From assembly GCF_900107125.1 (NCBI RefSeq), contig NZ_FNOU01000002.1, forward strand, positions 186,001 to 250,000: 64,000 nt of DNA, given 5' to 3'. The translations under genes and the position numbers were made by a program. This DNA is from Eubacterium barkeri (GTDB lineage: Bacteria > Bacillota > Clostridia > Eubacteriales > Eubacteriaceae). Positions 25,276 to 33,302 of the stretch are shown piece after piece. The notes under the pieces are model-generated. The model did not search any database and was not told the DNA's origin. It saw only the letters and a list, made by a program, of their open reading frames with translations. The stretch's first letter is position 1; the number at the start of each line of letters is the position of its first letter.

Positions 25276-27666
25276 TTAATCTCTTAATGCTGCACCAAAG
25301 TTTTCTTTAAGTGAGTGAAGAATTTCATTCATAATGGGATTGATATCATCATCCGTCAAGGTTCGGCTATAATCCAGGAAGTGAATGGAGTAGGCCAAAC
25401 TTTTTTTGCCCGCAGGGATTTGCTTACCTTGGTAAACATCGAAAAGATGGACATCTTCAATGAGTGCTTCCCCCTTTGAGCGAATGCAGGCTTCAATCTC
25501 GATTGCCGGCGTTTTTTCATCTAAAACGATGGCCAGATCACGGGTGGATCCCGGGAATTTCGGAAGCTCAGCAAATTTAATGACGGTTTCTCTGGATGTG
25601 GTCATCAAGTCGAAATTCATCTCACAAATATAAGTGCGTGGGGGCAGGCCTAGCTTTTTAACAATGGCAGGATGGACTTCACCAATTTGCCCCAGTTCCT
25701 GGGAGCCCAGTGTAATAATTGCCTTTCTTCCGGGATGGAAGACCTCGTCTCCACCGGCCTTAACGAAATAATTGGTAATTCCGGATTTTTCCAACAAGGC
25801 TTCCACAATCCCCTTTAGTGAAAAATAATCCATGTTTTCCCCGTAAGCAGACAATACCAGATGGGCAATTTCTGTGGGCAAGGTTCCACTATTCTCCGAC
25901 GCATGGTAGGTCTGGGCGATTTCAAAGAAGCGTCCCTTGGCATTATTCCGGTTGTAATTCAATGCGAGAAGCTCCAGCTGATGGCCCAGAAGATTATTAC
26001 GCATGACACTGCTATCTTCACCAAAGGGGTTCTTTAGTGCGATAATATCCTTTTGATTATTAAGTCCGATTTCTGAGTAGCGTTTCGCACTGGCAAAGGA
26101 GGTCGTAAGGGTTTGGTAAAAGCCATTTCCAATTAAGAAGGCTTCCACCTCGTCCTTATACTTTTGAGAAGGAGTCTTCCCCCCCGCCAGGGTAGCGCCA
26201 CCCATGATGGTACTGGGAAGCTTATCATAACCGTAAATCCGTGCAACTTCCTCTGCAATATCTTCCTTAATTTCCAAATCTTGACGGTAGTCCGGGACAG
26301 TTGCTTTGATCTTTGAGCCATCAATGCACTCCACAGGGATGAATAATCGCTCGAGAATATCCACGATTTCTTCCCGGCTTATCTCAATTCCGATGAAGCG
26401 ATTAATCCAATCACAGTCCACTTCAATTTTTTTCTGAATCGTTGGCTGTGGATAGACATCAATCATTCCCGGAATGATTTCACAGGCGCCAATTTGATTC
26501 AGTAAATAGGTGGCCCGTAATGCCGCAATCTCTGTTAAATTCGGGTAGAGCCCTTTTTCATAACGTCCGGAAGCCTCGGTTCGAAGTCCCAATTTTTTGG
26601 AGGTTAAGCGCACACTAGTTTTATCAAAGCAAGCGGATTCTAATATCACATACTCCGTTTTTTCGGTTATCTCGGAATTTGCTCCCCCCATGATGCCGGC
26701 AACAGCCACAGGCTTTTTGCCATTGGTGATCATCAGCATGGAGGGATTGATGGCCCGTTCTTTGTCATCCAAAGTGACCACACTGGGATCCATGGTTGTT
26801 TTAACCACAATCTCCGTCGTGTTTAGACTCTTATAATCAAAGGCATGGAGGGGCTGCCCCAGCTCGAGCATGACATAGTTTGTCACATCGACGATGTTAT
26901 TAATGGGACGGACGCCGCTGTTTAAAAGCTTTAGCTGCATCCATAAGGGTGATGGTTTGATTTCCTTTACCTTGAACATTTTGGCGGTGTAACGCGAGCA
27001 AAGGCTACTTTCAACCTTGACGGTTAACCAGTCCTGGATTTTTGAAGTGCTTTCTTTTTTGGGATCGTACAGCGTAATACTTGCCAAATCCTCATTTAAC
27101 GTGGCGGCCGCTTCCCGGGCAATGCCGTAAATGGATTGGCAGTCACTGCGGTTGGCTGTTATTTCCAAATCAAAAATCTGGTCATCCACCCACATTAATT
27201 CCCGGATGTCACAACCGGGCTGGACTCCTTGGGGCATAATATAGATACCCTCTGTGATTTCTTTGGCAAAAAGCCCGGTATCCATGCCCATCTCTTCCAC
27301 AGAGCACATCATACCATAGGATGAAATCCCCCGAAATTCGGTGGCTCCCATTTTAGTACCATCGGCAATGGTCGCGCCTTCCAGGGCAACGGGTACCACC
27401 GCGCCTTCAAACACATTCGTCGCGCTGGTAATGATTGTTTTTTCGCCAATGGTATCCCCCATCTCCAGGGTACAGACCTGGAGCTTATCGGCATTGGGGT
27501 GCTTCTCAATTTTCGTGATCTTCCCGGTGTAAATGCCAGAGACAACATCGGAAATGGATGTGATGGTTTCAACCTTTGTTCCGGACATCGTCAGAAGGTC
27601 ACCAAATTTCACGGGATCAATATCGATATTTACAAATTCTTTAAGCCATTTTAGTGATACTAACAT
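25276..27666 (-). CDS. pheT: Phenylalanyl-tRNA synthetase beta subunit
   Basis: 796-aa subunit of the alpha2-beta2 enzyme that charges tRNA-Phe. N-terminal EMAP-II-type tRNA-binding domain (about 40-150), B3/B4 editing domain, B5 domain (about 400-475) and C-terminal ferredoxin-fold anticodon-binding domain (FPGSTRDLAIVLDEKTPA near 707). Starts 12 bp after pheS with AGGAGG before the ATG; both are controlled by the T-box. Confidence 0.97.
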   Translation of the reverse strand: MLVSLKWLKEFVNIDIDPVKFGDLLTMSGTKVETITSISDVVSGIYTGKITKIEKHPNADKLQVCTLEMGDTIGEKTIITSATNVFEGAVVPVALEGATIADGTKMGATEFRGISSYGMMCSVEEMGMDTGLFAKEITEGIYIMPQGVQPGCDIRELMWVDDQIFDLEITANRSDCQSIYGIAREAAATLNEDLASITLYDPKKESTSKIQDWLTVKVESSLCSRYTAKMFKVKEIKPSPLWMQLKLLNSGVRPINNIVDVTNYVMLELGQPLHAFDYKSLNTTEIVVKTTMDPSVVTLDDKERAINPSMLMITNGKKPVAVAGIMGGANSEITEKTEYVILESACFDKTSVRLTSKKLGLRTEASGRYEKGLYPNLTEIAALRATYLLNQIGACEIIPGMIDVYPQPTIQKKIEVDCDWINRFIGIEISREEIVDILERLFIPVECIDGSKIKATVPDYRQDLEIKEDIAEEVARIYGYDKLPSTIMGGATLAGGKTPSQKYKDEVEAFLIGNGFYQTLTTSFASAKRYSEIGLNNQKDIIALKNPFGEDSSVMRNNLLGHQLELLALNYNRNNAKGRFFEIAQTYHASENSGTLPTEIAHLVLSAYGENMDYFSLKGIVEALLEKSGITNYFVKAGGDEVFHPGRKAIITLGSQELGQIGEVHPAIVKKLGLPPRTYICEMNFDLMTTSRETVIKFAELPKFPGSTRDLAIVLDEKTPAIEIEACIRSKGEALIEDVHLFDVYQGKQIPAGKKSLAYSIHFLDYSRTLTDDDINPIMNEILHSLKENFGAALRD

Positions 27667-27678
27667 CAGTGATTCCTC

Positions 27679-28701
27679 CTATTTAAATTGAGACAAGAAA
27701 CGCACGTCATTTTCGAAGAGCAGCCGCAAATCGTTAATGCCATACTTGGTCAAGGCGATTCGATCCAGGCCCATTCCAAAGGCAAACCCACTATAGACAT
27801 CGGGATCAATGCCGCAGTGGCGGAGCACATTGGGATGAACCATCCCGCAGCCAAGGAGCTCGACCCATCCGGTATCACTACAGACGCGACAGCCCGTTCC
27901 CCCGCATTTAAAGCAGGTGACGTCCATTTCTGCGCTGGGCTCAGTAAAATAGAATTGATGGGGCCGAAGTTTCGTTTTGACGCTGTTTCCGAAGAGACGT
28001 TTGGCAAAAAGATCCAGGGTTCCCTTTAAATCCGCCATGGTGATTCCCTTATCGATGACCAGTCCTTCCATTTGATGGAAGATTGGCGAATGCGTTGCAT
28101 CAATTTCATCCCGGCGATACACACGACCAGGGGAAATAATCCGTAAAGGCGGGGCGTTGTCACTCATAACCCGGACCTGGACTGGTGAGGTCTGGGTTCT
28201 TAATACAATATCATCCTCAACATAAAAGGATTCCTGGATATCCCGGCTGGAATGATCCTGGGGCATGTTTAAATAATCAAAGTTATATTTCACCCATTCA
28301 ATTTCGGGCCCCTCTGCAATGGAAAAACCCATCCCCAGAAAAATATCTTCTAATTCTTTGACAATGCTGTTTAAAGGATGATACCCCCCGATTTCCGGCT
28401 GTTTCCCAGGTAAGGTAACATCAATACGCTCTTGCTGTATTGTGGCCTCAATCAATGCGGATTCGAGCAAGGCCTTCTTAGACGCTAAACCTTGTTCGAT
28501 TTCCTCCCGGACCTCATTGGCCATCTTTCCAATAACAGGGCGCATTTCCTTAGAAAGCTTCCCCATTCCCTTCATGGCAGCCGTGAGCTGTCCCTTCTTC
28601 CCTAAAAATTTAACCCGTGCGTCATCTAATGCCTTCAAATCCACAACGTCTACTAAATAATCCTGAAAATCTTTTTTAATTTGATTCAGTTGATCCTGCA
28701 T
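27679..28701 (-). CDS. pheS: Phenylalanyl-tRNA synthetase alpha subunit
   Basis: 340-aa class II catalytic subunit. N-terminal coiled coil, motif 2 RVYRRDEIDATHSPIFHQ (about 203-220), the cysteine-containing CFKCGGTGCRVC segment and motif 3 GFAFGMGLDRIAL (near 312-324). The leader carries a T-box. Confidence 0.97.
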   Translation of the reverse strand: MQDQLNQIKKDFQDYLVDVVDLKALDDARVKFLGKKGQLTAAMKGMGKLSKEMRPVIGKMANEVREEIEQGLASKKALLESALIEATIQQERIDVTLPGKQPEIGGYHPLNSIVKELEDIFLGMGFSIAEGPEIEWVKYNFDYLNMPQDHSSRDIQESFYVEDDIVLRTQTSPVQVRVMSDNAPPLRIISPGRVYRRDEIDATHSPIFHQMEGLVIDKGITMADLKGTLDLFAKRLFGNSVKTKLRPHQFYFTEPSAEMDVTCFKCGGTGCRVCSDTGWVELLGCGMVHPNVLRHCGIDPDVYSGFAFGMGLDRIALTKYGINDLRLLFENDVRFLSQFK

Positions 28702-28725
28702 GTGTTTGTCCTTTCATATAAAATA

Positions 28726-28950
28726 AAAAAACGCCCTTATAAAGGACGAATATTTCCGCGGTACCACCTTTGTTACCATCACCACTGATGGTCACTTCCA
28801 TTTAACGCTATGTTGGCGGTAAGGGCTACTTCCAGGATAATACCTGTTTCACCCCTACGGCTCCGGAACGAACTTCAGCTCGATTTTCATGGGAGGTCTT
28901 CCAGCCAAGGACCTCTTCTCTGGCATGAACATGCGCACCTACTCTTTCCT
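28726..28950 (-). promoter_or_regulatory. T-box leader of pheST
   Basis: On the minus strand the T-box sequence AGGTGGTACCGCGG (28770-28783) is followed by the terminator CGTCCTT-TAT-AAGGGCG plus T-run (28730-28750). The upstream part carries stem I with AGAGAAGAGG and a candidate Phe specifier TTC within GAAGTTCG. Uncharged tRNA-Phe should stabilise the antiterminator and induce pheST. The specifier assignment is less certain than the T-box itself. Confidence 0.93.
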
Positions 28951-28953
28951 TCA

Positions 28954-29748
28954 TCACCTTTTATTTACTTTTCTTGCAATATCGTATAATACAATGCCGC
29001 CTGCGACGCTCACATTGAGGGACTCAGCATGTCCATATATTGGTAACCGAAGCAAGTAATCACATTGTGCTTTCGTGTCATCCTTCATTCCCTTAGATTC
29101 ATTTCCCAGAATGATAACAGGTTTAAATGTCTGATCATCCTTTATATCAAAATTTTCATTTCCTTCTAAAGCAGTCCCAATAATTGTATATCCAGACTGT
29201 TTTAATGTCAAGAGAATGTTGTCTAAAGAGACATTTTGAATGACTGAAAGATGAAAAATAGATCCCATTGAGCTGCGGATCACCTTATCGTTATAAATAT
29301 CCGCCGTGGATTCTGTTGTGATGATCCCGCCGACACCCGCAGCATCTGCCGTGCGTATTAAAGTCCCCACATTTCCAGGGTCCTGAATATCTTCTAATAT
29401 AACATAAGAAGGCAAATCCTGTTCCCTGTTTTTCATTTTTTGACAGCGACACAAAACACCTTCTGGGTTCTTTTGAAGGGATATCTTTTGCATAACGGCA
29501 TCGTCGACCACCCAGGTTTCCACTCCCTTTGACTGAAGGTTGAGGTTTAATCCATCCGCCTCCAGGTTCTGGAGGCATGATGGCGTTATAAAAACATCTG
29601 TAATGGGAACCTCCCAGGCCAGGGCCTCACGAAAAAGCTTGATTCCCTCAAAGATAAAGGCATTCTCGGTATCCCGAATTTTTTTTCTTTGAAGGGCACA
29701 AATGGATTTAACCCTGGAGTTATTACAGGATGTAATGCTGCCTGGCAT
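28954..29748 (-). CDS. SpoU/TrmH-family RNA 2'-O-methyltransferase
   Basis: 264-aa SPOUT methyltransferase, probably acting on 23S rRNA. N-terminal substrate-binding domain (residues 5-95) and SPOUT knot motifs NVGTLIRTADAAG (motif 1), LGNESKGM (motif 2) and LNVSVAGGIVLYDIAR (motif 3). The start overlaps the trkA-like stop (TGATG), implying translational coupling. The exact methylated nucleotide is not deducible. Confidence 0.88.
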   Translation of the reverse strand: MPGSITSCNNSRVKSICALQRKKIRDTENAFIFEGIKLFREALAWEVPITDVFITPSCLQNLEADGLNLNLQSKGVETWVVDDAVMQKISLQKNPEGVLCRCQKMKNREQDLPSYVILEDIQDPGNVGTLIRTADAAGVGGIITTESTADIYNDKVIRSSMGSIFHLSVIQNVSLDNILLTLKQSGYTIIGTALEGNENFDIKDDQTFKPVIILGNESKGMKDDTKAQCDYLLRLPIYGHAESLNVSVAGGIVLYDIARKVNKR

Positions 29749-30416
29749 CAGCGTCCACTTTGGGCCAAACGGGTGACCTCGTTGATGCTTGCGTTATCTC
29801 CAATGACGACCAGCTTGTCCCCAGGCACGATGATATCAGTTGCCACTGGGGAAACATTCAGATGATCCTGGGAGCGAATGGCTATGACATTCAGGCCATA
29901 GCGAGTCCGCATATCCAGAGATTCCAAAGCCTTATTTTCCCAATTGTGGAGGCTGTCGATTTCGACAATGGAATTATCCGTATCCAGCTCTAAAACATCG
30001 ATAAAATCCCCAGAGAAGAGGTTATGCGCCACACGTTCACCCATATCCCGTTCCGGGGAAAAGACTTTTTTAACCCCAAGCTTTAATAATACCTTTTCAT
30101 GCTGGGCATTATTTGCCTTCCCATAAATCTCCGGAATCCCCAGCTCCTGAGCATTGACAACGCCCATGATGCTGCTATTGATATCAGAAGTGATGGATAC
30201 AATGACGACATCAACATTTTTTAGGCCAATGGATTTTAAGGCGTTAATATCTGAGACATCAGCCTGAACCGCATAGGTTACATAATTCGCGATATTTTGA
30301 ACTTTCTCTTCATCACGGTCAACAACGACGACATTTGATCCCAGCTCACTCAGGGTAATGGCCAAGGCTTCACCAAAACGGCCCAGGCCTAAGATTGCAA
30401 ATTGTTTATCTCTCAT
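29748..30416 (-). CDS. trkA: Potassium uptake regulatory subunit (TrkA/KtrA, RCK domain)
   Basis: 222-aa cytoplasmic gating subunit for the K+ channel-like protein encoded upstream. N-terminal RCK/Rossmann domain with GLGRFGEA (residues 9-16) and acidic VVVDRDEE after the second strand; C-terminal TrkA-C domain from about 140. TAGGAGTAAA places the start at the ATG at 30416 rather than an earlier TTG that would overlap the upstream gene. Confidence 0.92.
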   Translation of the reverse strand: MRDKQFAILGLGRFGEALAITLSELGSNVVVVDRDEEKVQNIANYVTYAVQADVSDINALKSIGLKNVDVVIVSITSDINSSIMGVVNAQELGIPEIYGKANNAQHEKVLLKLGVKKVFSPERDMGERVAHNLFSGDFIDVLELDTDNSIVEIDSLHNWENKALESLDMRTRYGLNVIAIRSQDHLNVSPVATDIIVPGDKLVVIGDNASINEVTRLAQSGR

Positions 30417-30423
30417 TTTACTC

Positions 30424-31806
30424 CTATCCAATCATAATATTGCCTTCAGGCAGTTTAAATTGTCCTTTGTTTTCCAATTCTTTTCGTTCTTTTCGGGTAA
30501 TGACATAGGCAATTGTCAAAGGGCCAACCCGTCCGATGAACATGGTAATGATAATTCCTATGCGACTAACGGCAGACAAGGAGGTGGTAACATCACAGGT
30601 CAGGCCAACGGTTGAATAGGCAGAAAAAACTTCAAAAAGCAAGTCCTGGGTATTCGTGTAGGGTTCTGCTATACATAACACCATGAAAACAAAAGTGACA
30701 ATGAGCACACCGATAAAGAATACACAGGCTGCACGTGTTAGTGCACTTGATGGGATGGTCCGTTTAAAGCAGACCACATCCTTCTTCCCTGTAAGCATCC
30801 GAATCAACATAATAAACATAATGGCGACGGAGGTCGTTTTTACCCCACCGGCGGTTGAACCGGGGGACCCTCCAATAAACATGAGGAGCATGGTTACTGT
30901 CTTAGCGCCAGACGTCATTCCCACCTGGGAGATGGTATTAGAGCCAGCCGTTCTTGGGGTAACAGACTGATAAAATGCCGCCATAATTTTACCGTACCAC
31001 GGCAGTCCCGCTAAAGTTTCCGGATTAGAGTACTCCAGGCAATAAATAGCGACTGCCCCGCCAATCAGGAGGATCCCAGTAATACTCAGAACGATTTTGG
31101 TGTGCAAGCTTAAACGCCGGGTGTTGTGGAAATTAATGATCTCACTTGTAACGGCAAACCCCAAACCACCGATGACAATAAGGGCACAGGTCGTAAAATT
31201 AATAATAGGGTTATTAACATAGGCTGTATAGCTCTTGAAATTTCCAAATAAATCAAAACCTGCATTACAAAAAGAGGAGATTGAATGGAATATCCCAAAA
31301 TAGATACCTTTTCCCCACCCGTATTCTGGGATAAAGACAAGAGCAAAGAGTATCGCTCCAGCAAGTTCAATGACTAAGGAGGAGCAAACAATATATTTTG
31401 TAAACTTAACCACGCCCTGGACCCGATCAGAATTGACTGAAGATTGAAGGAGCAAACGATTCTTTATTGTGATTTTCTTTCCAGCTAAAACAAATAAAAT
31501 AGTCATTAAAGACATAAAGCCTAATCCACCAATTTGAATCATGATGATAATGACAAGTTGTCCGAAGAGGGACCAATAGGTTCCGGTATCGACGACGACA
31601 AGGCCAGTCACGCACACTGCTGAGGTGGCCGTGAATAGACAATTTAAAAAGCCTGGACTTCGCCCGGTAGTGCTGGCCATGGGTAGGCTCAAAAGCAAAG
31701 CGCCGATTAGGATAACGGCTGCGAATCCAAACATTAAAATTTCCGCCGGTGATCGGCGGCGCAAATACGTCATAAAGGAATTTTCACCTTTAATTACTCT
31801 TACCAT
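30424..31806 (-). CDS. trkH: Potassium uptake transmembrane subunit (TrkH/KtrB)
   Basis: 460-aa membrane protein of the SKT superfamily with four M1-P-M2 repeats; filter-like segments include SAVCVTGL (near 62), ISSFCNAGFDLFG (near 183), TPRTAGSNT (near 291) and SAYSTVGLT (near 408). Forms the K+ (Na+ or H+ coupled) uptake system with the RCK protein 8 bp downstream. Two starts are plausible, at 31806 (GGGGAG upstream) and 31773. Confidence 0.93.
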   Translation of the reverse strand: MVRVIKGENSFMTYLRRRSPAEILMFGFAAVILIGALLLSLPMASTTGRSPGFLNCLFTATSAVCVTGLVVVDTGTYWSLFGQLVIIIMIQIGGLGFMSLMTILFVLAGKKITIKNRLLLQSSVNSDRVQGVVKFTKYIVCSSLVIELAGAILFALVFIPEYGWGKGIYFGIFHSISSFCNAGFDLFGNFKSYTAYVNNPIINFTTCALIVIGGLGFAVTSEIINFHNTRRLSLHTKIVLSITGILLIGGAVAIYCLEYSNPETLAGLPWYGKIMAAFYQSVTPRTAGSNTISQVGMTSGAKTVTMLLMFIGGSPGSTAGGVKTTSVAIMFIMLIRMLTGKKDVVCFKRTIPSSALTRAACVFFIGVLIVTFVFMVLCIAEPYTNTQDLLFEVFSAYSTVGLTCDVTTSLSAVSRIGIIITMFIGRVGPLTIAYVITRKERKELENKGQFKLPEGNIMIG

Positions 31807-31841
31807 AGTACTCCCCGCAGGATATTGATTTGTTGAGACTC

Positions 31842-31869
31842 ATTGTAACACTAATCCAATAAATTGCAA
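31842..31869 (-). promoter_or_regulatory. Promoter of trkH-trkA
   Basis: On the minus strand TTGCAA (31869-31864), 16-bp spacer, TACAAT (31847-31842), 36 bp before the ATG. Confidence 0.6.
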
Positions 31870-31893
31870 GGGATTCGTGTTCAGGACCGAAAA

Positions 31894-31923
31894 AACCATC
31901 CTACCCGTTGGGAAAGGATGGTT
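31894..31923 (-). terminator. Terminator after rplT
   Basis: On the minus strand AACCATCCT pairs with AGGATGGTT around a 12-nt loop, followed by T-rich sequence. Confidence 0.8.
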
Positions 31924-31951
31924 TGGTTATTATTCATCTGCTAAAACAGAA

Positions 31952-32308
31952 CTAAGCCTGATGGGCCTTGGAGACTTCTGCTAATTGAACAAAAGCATCC
32001 ATATCGTTCATTGCCAAATCAGCCAGGATTTTACGGTCGATATCAACATTTGCCTGCTTTAAGCCAAACATGAATTTGCTGTAGCTCATGCCCTGCATTC
32101 TGGCAGCCGCATTGATACGGGTAATCCATAAACGTCTGTAATTCCGTTTCTTTTCCTTACGTCCTCTGTAGGATGAACGCAGCGCACGCATGACGGCTTC
32201 GTTCGCGGGACGGTAAAGCTTGCTTTTGGCACCATAATAGCCTTTTGCAAGTTTCAGTATCTTTTTATGTTTCTTTTTGGCATTAACGCCTTTTTTAATT
32301 CTTGCCAT
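31952..32308 (-). CDS. rplT: Ribosomal protein bL20
   Basis: 118-aa highly basic protein ([20 protein letters not shown] start) that binds 23S rRNA early in 50S assembly and represses its own operon through the L20 leader. Full length; 24 bp after rpmI, with AAGGAGG before the ATG. Confidence 0.98.
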   Translation of the reverse strand: MARIKKGVNAKKKHKKILKLAKGYYGAKSKLYRPANEAVMRALRSSYRGRKEKKRNYRRLWITRINAAARMQGMSYSKFMFGLKQANVDIDRKILADLAMNDMDAFVQLAEVSKAHQA

Positions 32309-32332
32309 TAAAATGTTCCTCCTTGCTCGCTA

Positions 32333-32527
32333 TTATTTCAATAACATTTTCTTAACAACTTTAGCATTGCTCGGTACTAAGTAGCTTGCTTTTCTTAAAT
32401 TTCTTTTTCTCTTAGGGCTCTTTTTATTCAGGATGTGGCTCTTAAATGCCTGTTTACGTTTGACAACACCCGACTTCTTTACTTTAAAACGTTTTGCAGA
32501 ACCACGGTGTGATTTCATCTTTGGCAT
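32333..32527 (-). CDS. rpmI: Ribosomal protein bL35
   Basis: 64-aa basic protein of the 50S subunit starting [25 protein letters not shown] places the start at 32527, not at the longer in-frame start 21 bp upstream. Central gene of infC-rpmI-rplT. Confidence 0.97.
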   Translation of the reverse strand: MPKMKSHRGSAKRFKVKKSGVVKRKQAFKSHILNKKSPKRKRNLRKASYLVPSNAKVVKKMLLK

Positions 32528-32609
32528 GATTCTTCCTCCTCTCTGCACTTTTATTTTGAGTTTTAGTTTTTTTATAATAAAGTATATTCAAGAATATACG
32601 ATATAACGC

Positions 32610-33134
32610 TTACTTATCTTTCTTCTTCGGAGATAAAAAGATCGACATATTCCGGCCTTCCAGCTTTGGATTCTTTTCAACGGTACCATACTCATCTAAC
32701 CGTTTCGCAAATTCCAGCAGCACGCCTTTTCCCTGTTCAGTATAGGCCATTTCACGCCCTCTGAATCGAATGGTTAATTTGACCCGATTCCCCTGTTCCA
32801 GGAATTTAATGGCATTCTTTGCCTTAACCTGAATGTCATGCTCCTCAACACGGACAGACATACGGATTTCTTTAATGACCACTGCTTTCTGATTTTTCTT
32901 TGCTTCTTTGAGACGTCGCATCTCTTCGTAGCGGAATTTACCATAGTCCAAAATCTTACAGACTGGTGGCTTGGCATTGGGTGACACTTTGACGAGATCA
33001 AGATTCTTTTCATCAGCGATACGCTGGGCTTCTTTTGACGACATGACCCCGAGCATATTCCCATCGGAATCGATGACCCGGATTTCCCGGTCACGGATGC
33101 GTTCGTTGATTTCGTGTTGAATGTCTTTAGCTAT
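32610..33134 (-). CDS. infC: Translation initiation factor IF-3, probable ATA start
   Basis: About 174-aa factor that checks start-codon pairing on the 30S subunit. N-domain (HEINERIRDREIRVIDSDG) and C-domain (KEIRMSVRVEEHDIQVKAKN) are both complete. No ATG, GTG or TTG lies at the proper place. GGGAGG (33149-33144) is followed after 9 nt by ATA GCT AAA GAC, matching the family N-terminus, with an in-frame ATT at 33140 only 3 nt from the Shine-Dalgarno. Non-AUG starts are the known basis of infC autoregulation (AUU in E. coli). An open frame extends to 33194 but runs through the leader. Confidence 0.9.
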   Translation of the reverse strand: MAKDIQHEINERIRDREIRVIDSDGNMLGVMSSKEAQRIADEKNLDLVKVSPNAKPPVCKILDYGKFRYEEMRRLKEAKKNQKAVVIKEIRMSVRVEEHDIQVKAKNAIKFLEQGNRVKLTIRFRGREMAYTEQGKGVLLEFAKRLDEYGTVEKNPKLEGRNMSIFLSPKKKDK

Positions 33135-33157
33135 TGTAATACACCTCCCATTGGGTA

Positions 33158-33268
33158 AAATATAAAAGCAGATGGACGTAGTCCACCTGCTCATTCAATC
33201 ATTAAATGATATAACCTCAATGCCTGTGGCATGGGGTGAGAAGTGGACACTTCTACTTCGTTACTTGA
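33158..33268 (-). promoter_or_regulatory. L20 leader (autoregulatory) of infC-rpmI-rplT
   Basis: On the minus strand the leader ends in GCAGGTGGACTACGTCCATCTGC plus T-rich sequence (about 33188-33160), the terminator typical of the Firmicutes L20 leader, preceded by additional short stems. L20 binding is known to favour termination. Identification is by position and terminator sequence. Confidence 0.75.
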
Positions 33269-33270
33269 TT

Positions 33271-33299
33271 AGTATACCCGTTCATGCCCTACTTGTCAA
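33271..33299 (-). promoter_or_regulatory. Promoter of infC operon
   Basis: On the minus strand TTGACA (33299-33294), 17-bp spacer, TATACT (33276-33271), a near-consensus sigma-70/SigA promoter located immediately after the thrS stop. Confidence 0.85.
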
Positions 33300-33302
33300 G
33301 GA

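Noticed and set aside
33135-33194. Upstream ATG start for IF-3 at 33194
   Set aside because: It would translate the L20-leader terminator stem and adds residues (SRWTTSICFYILPN) not found in IF-3.
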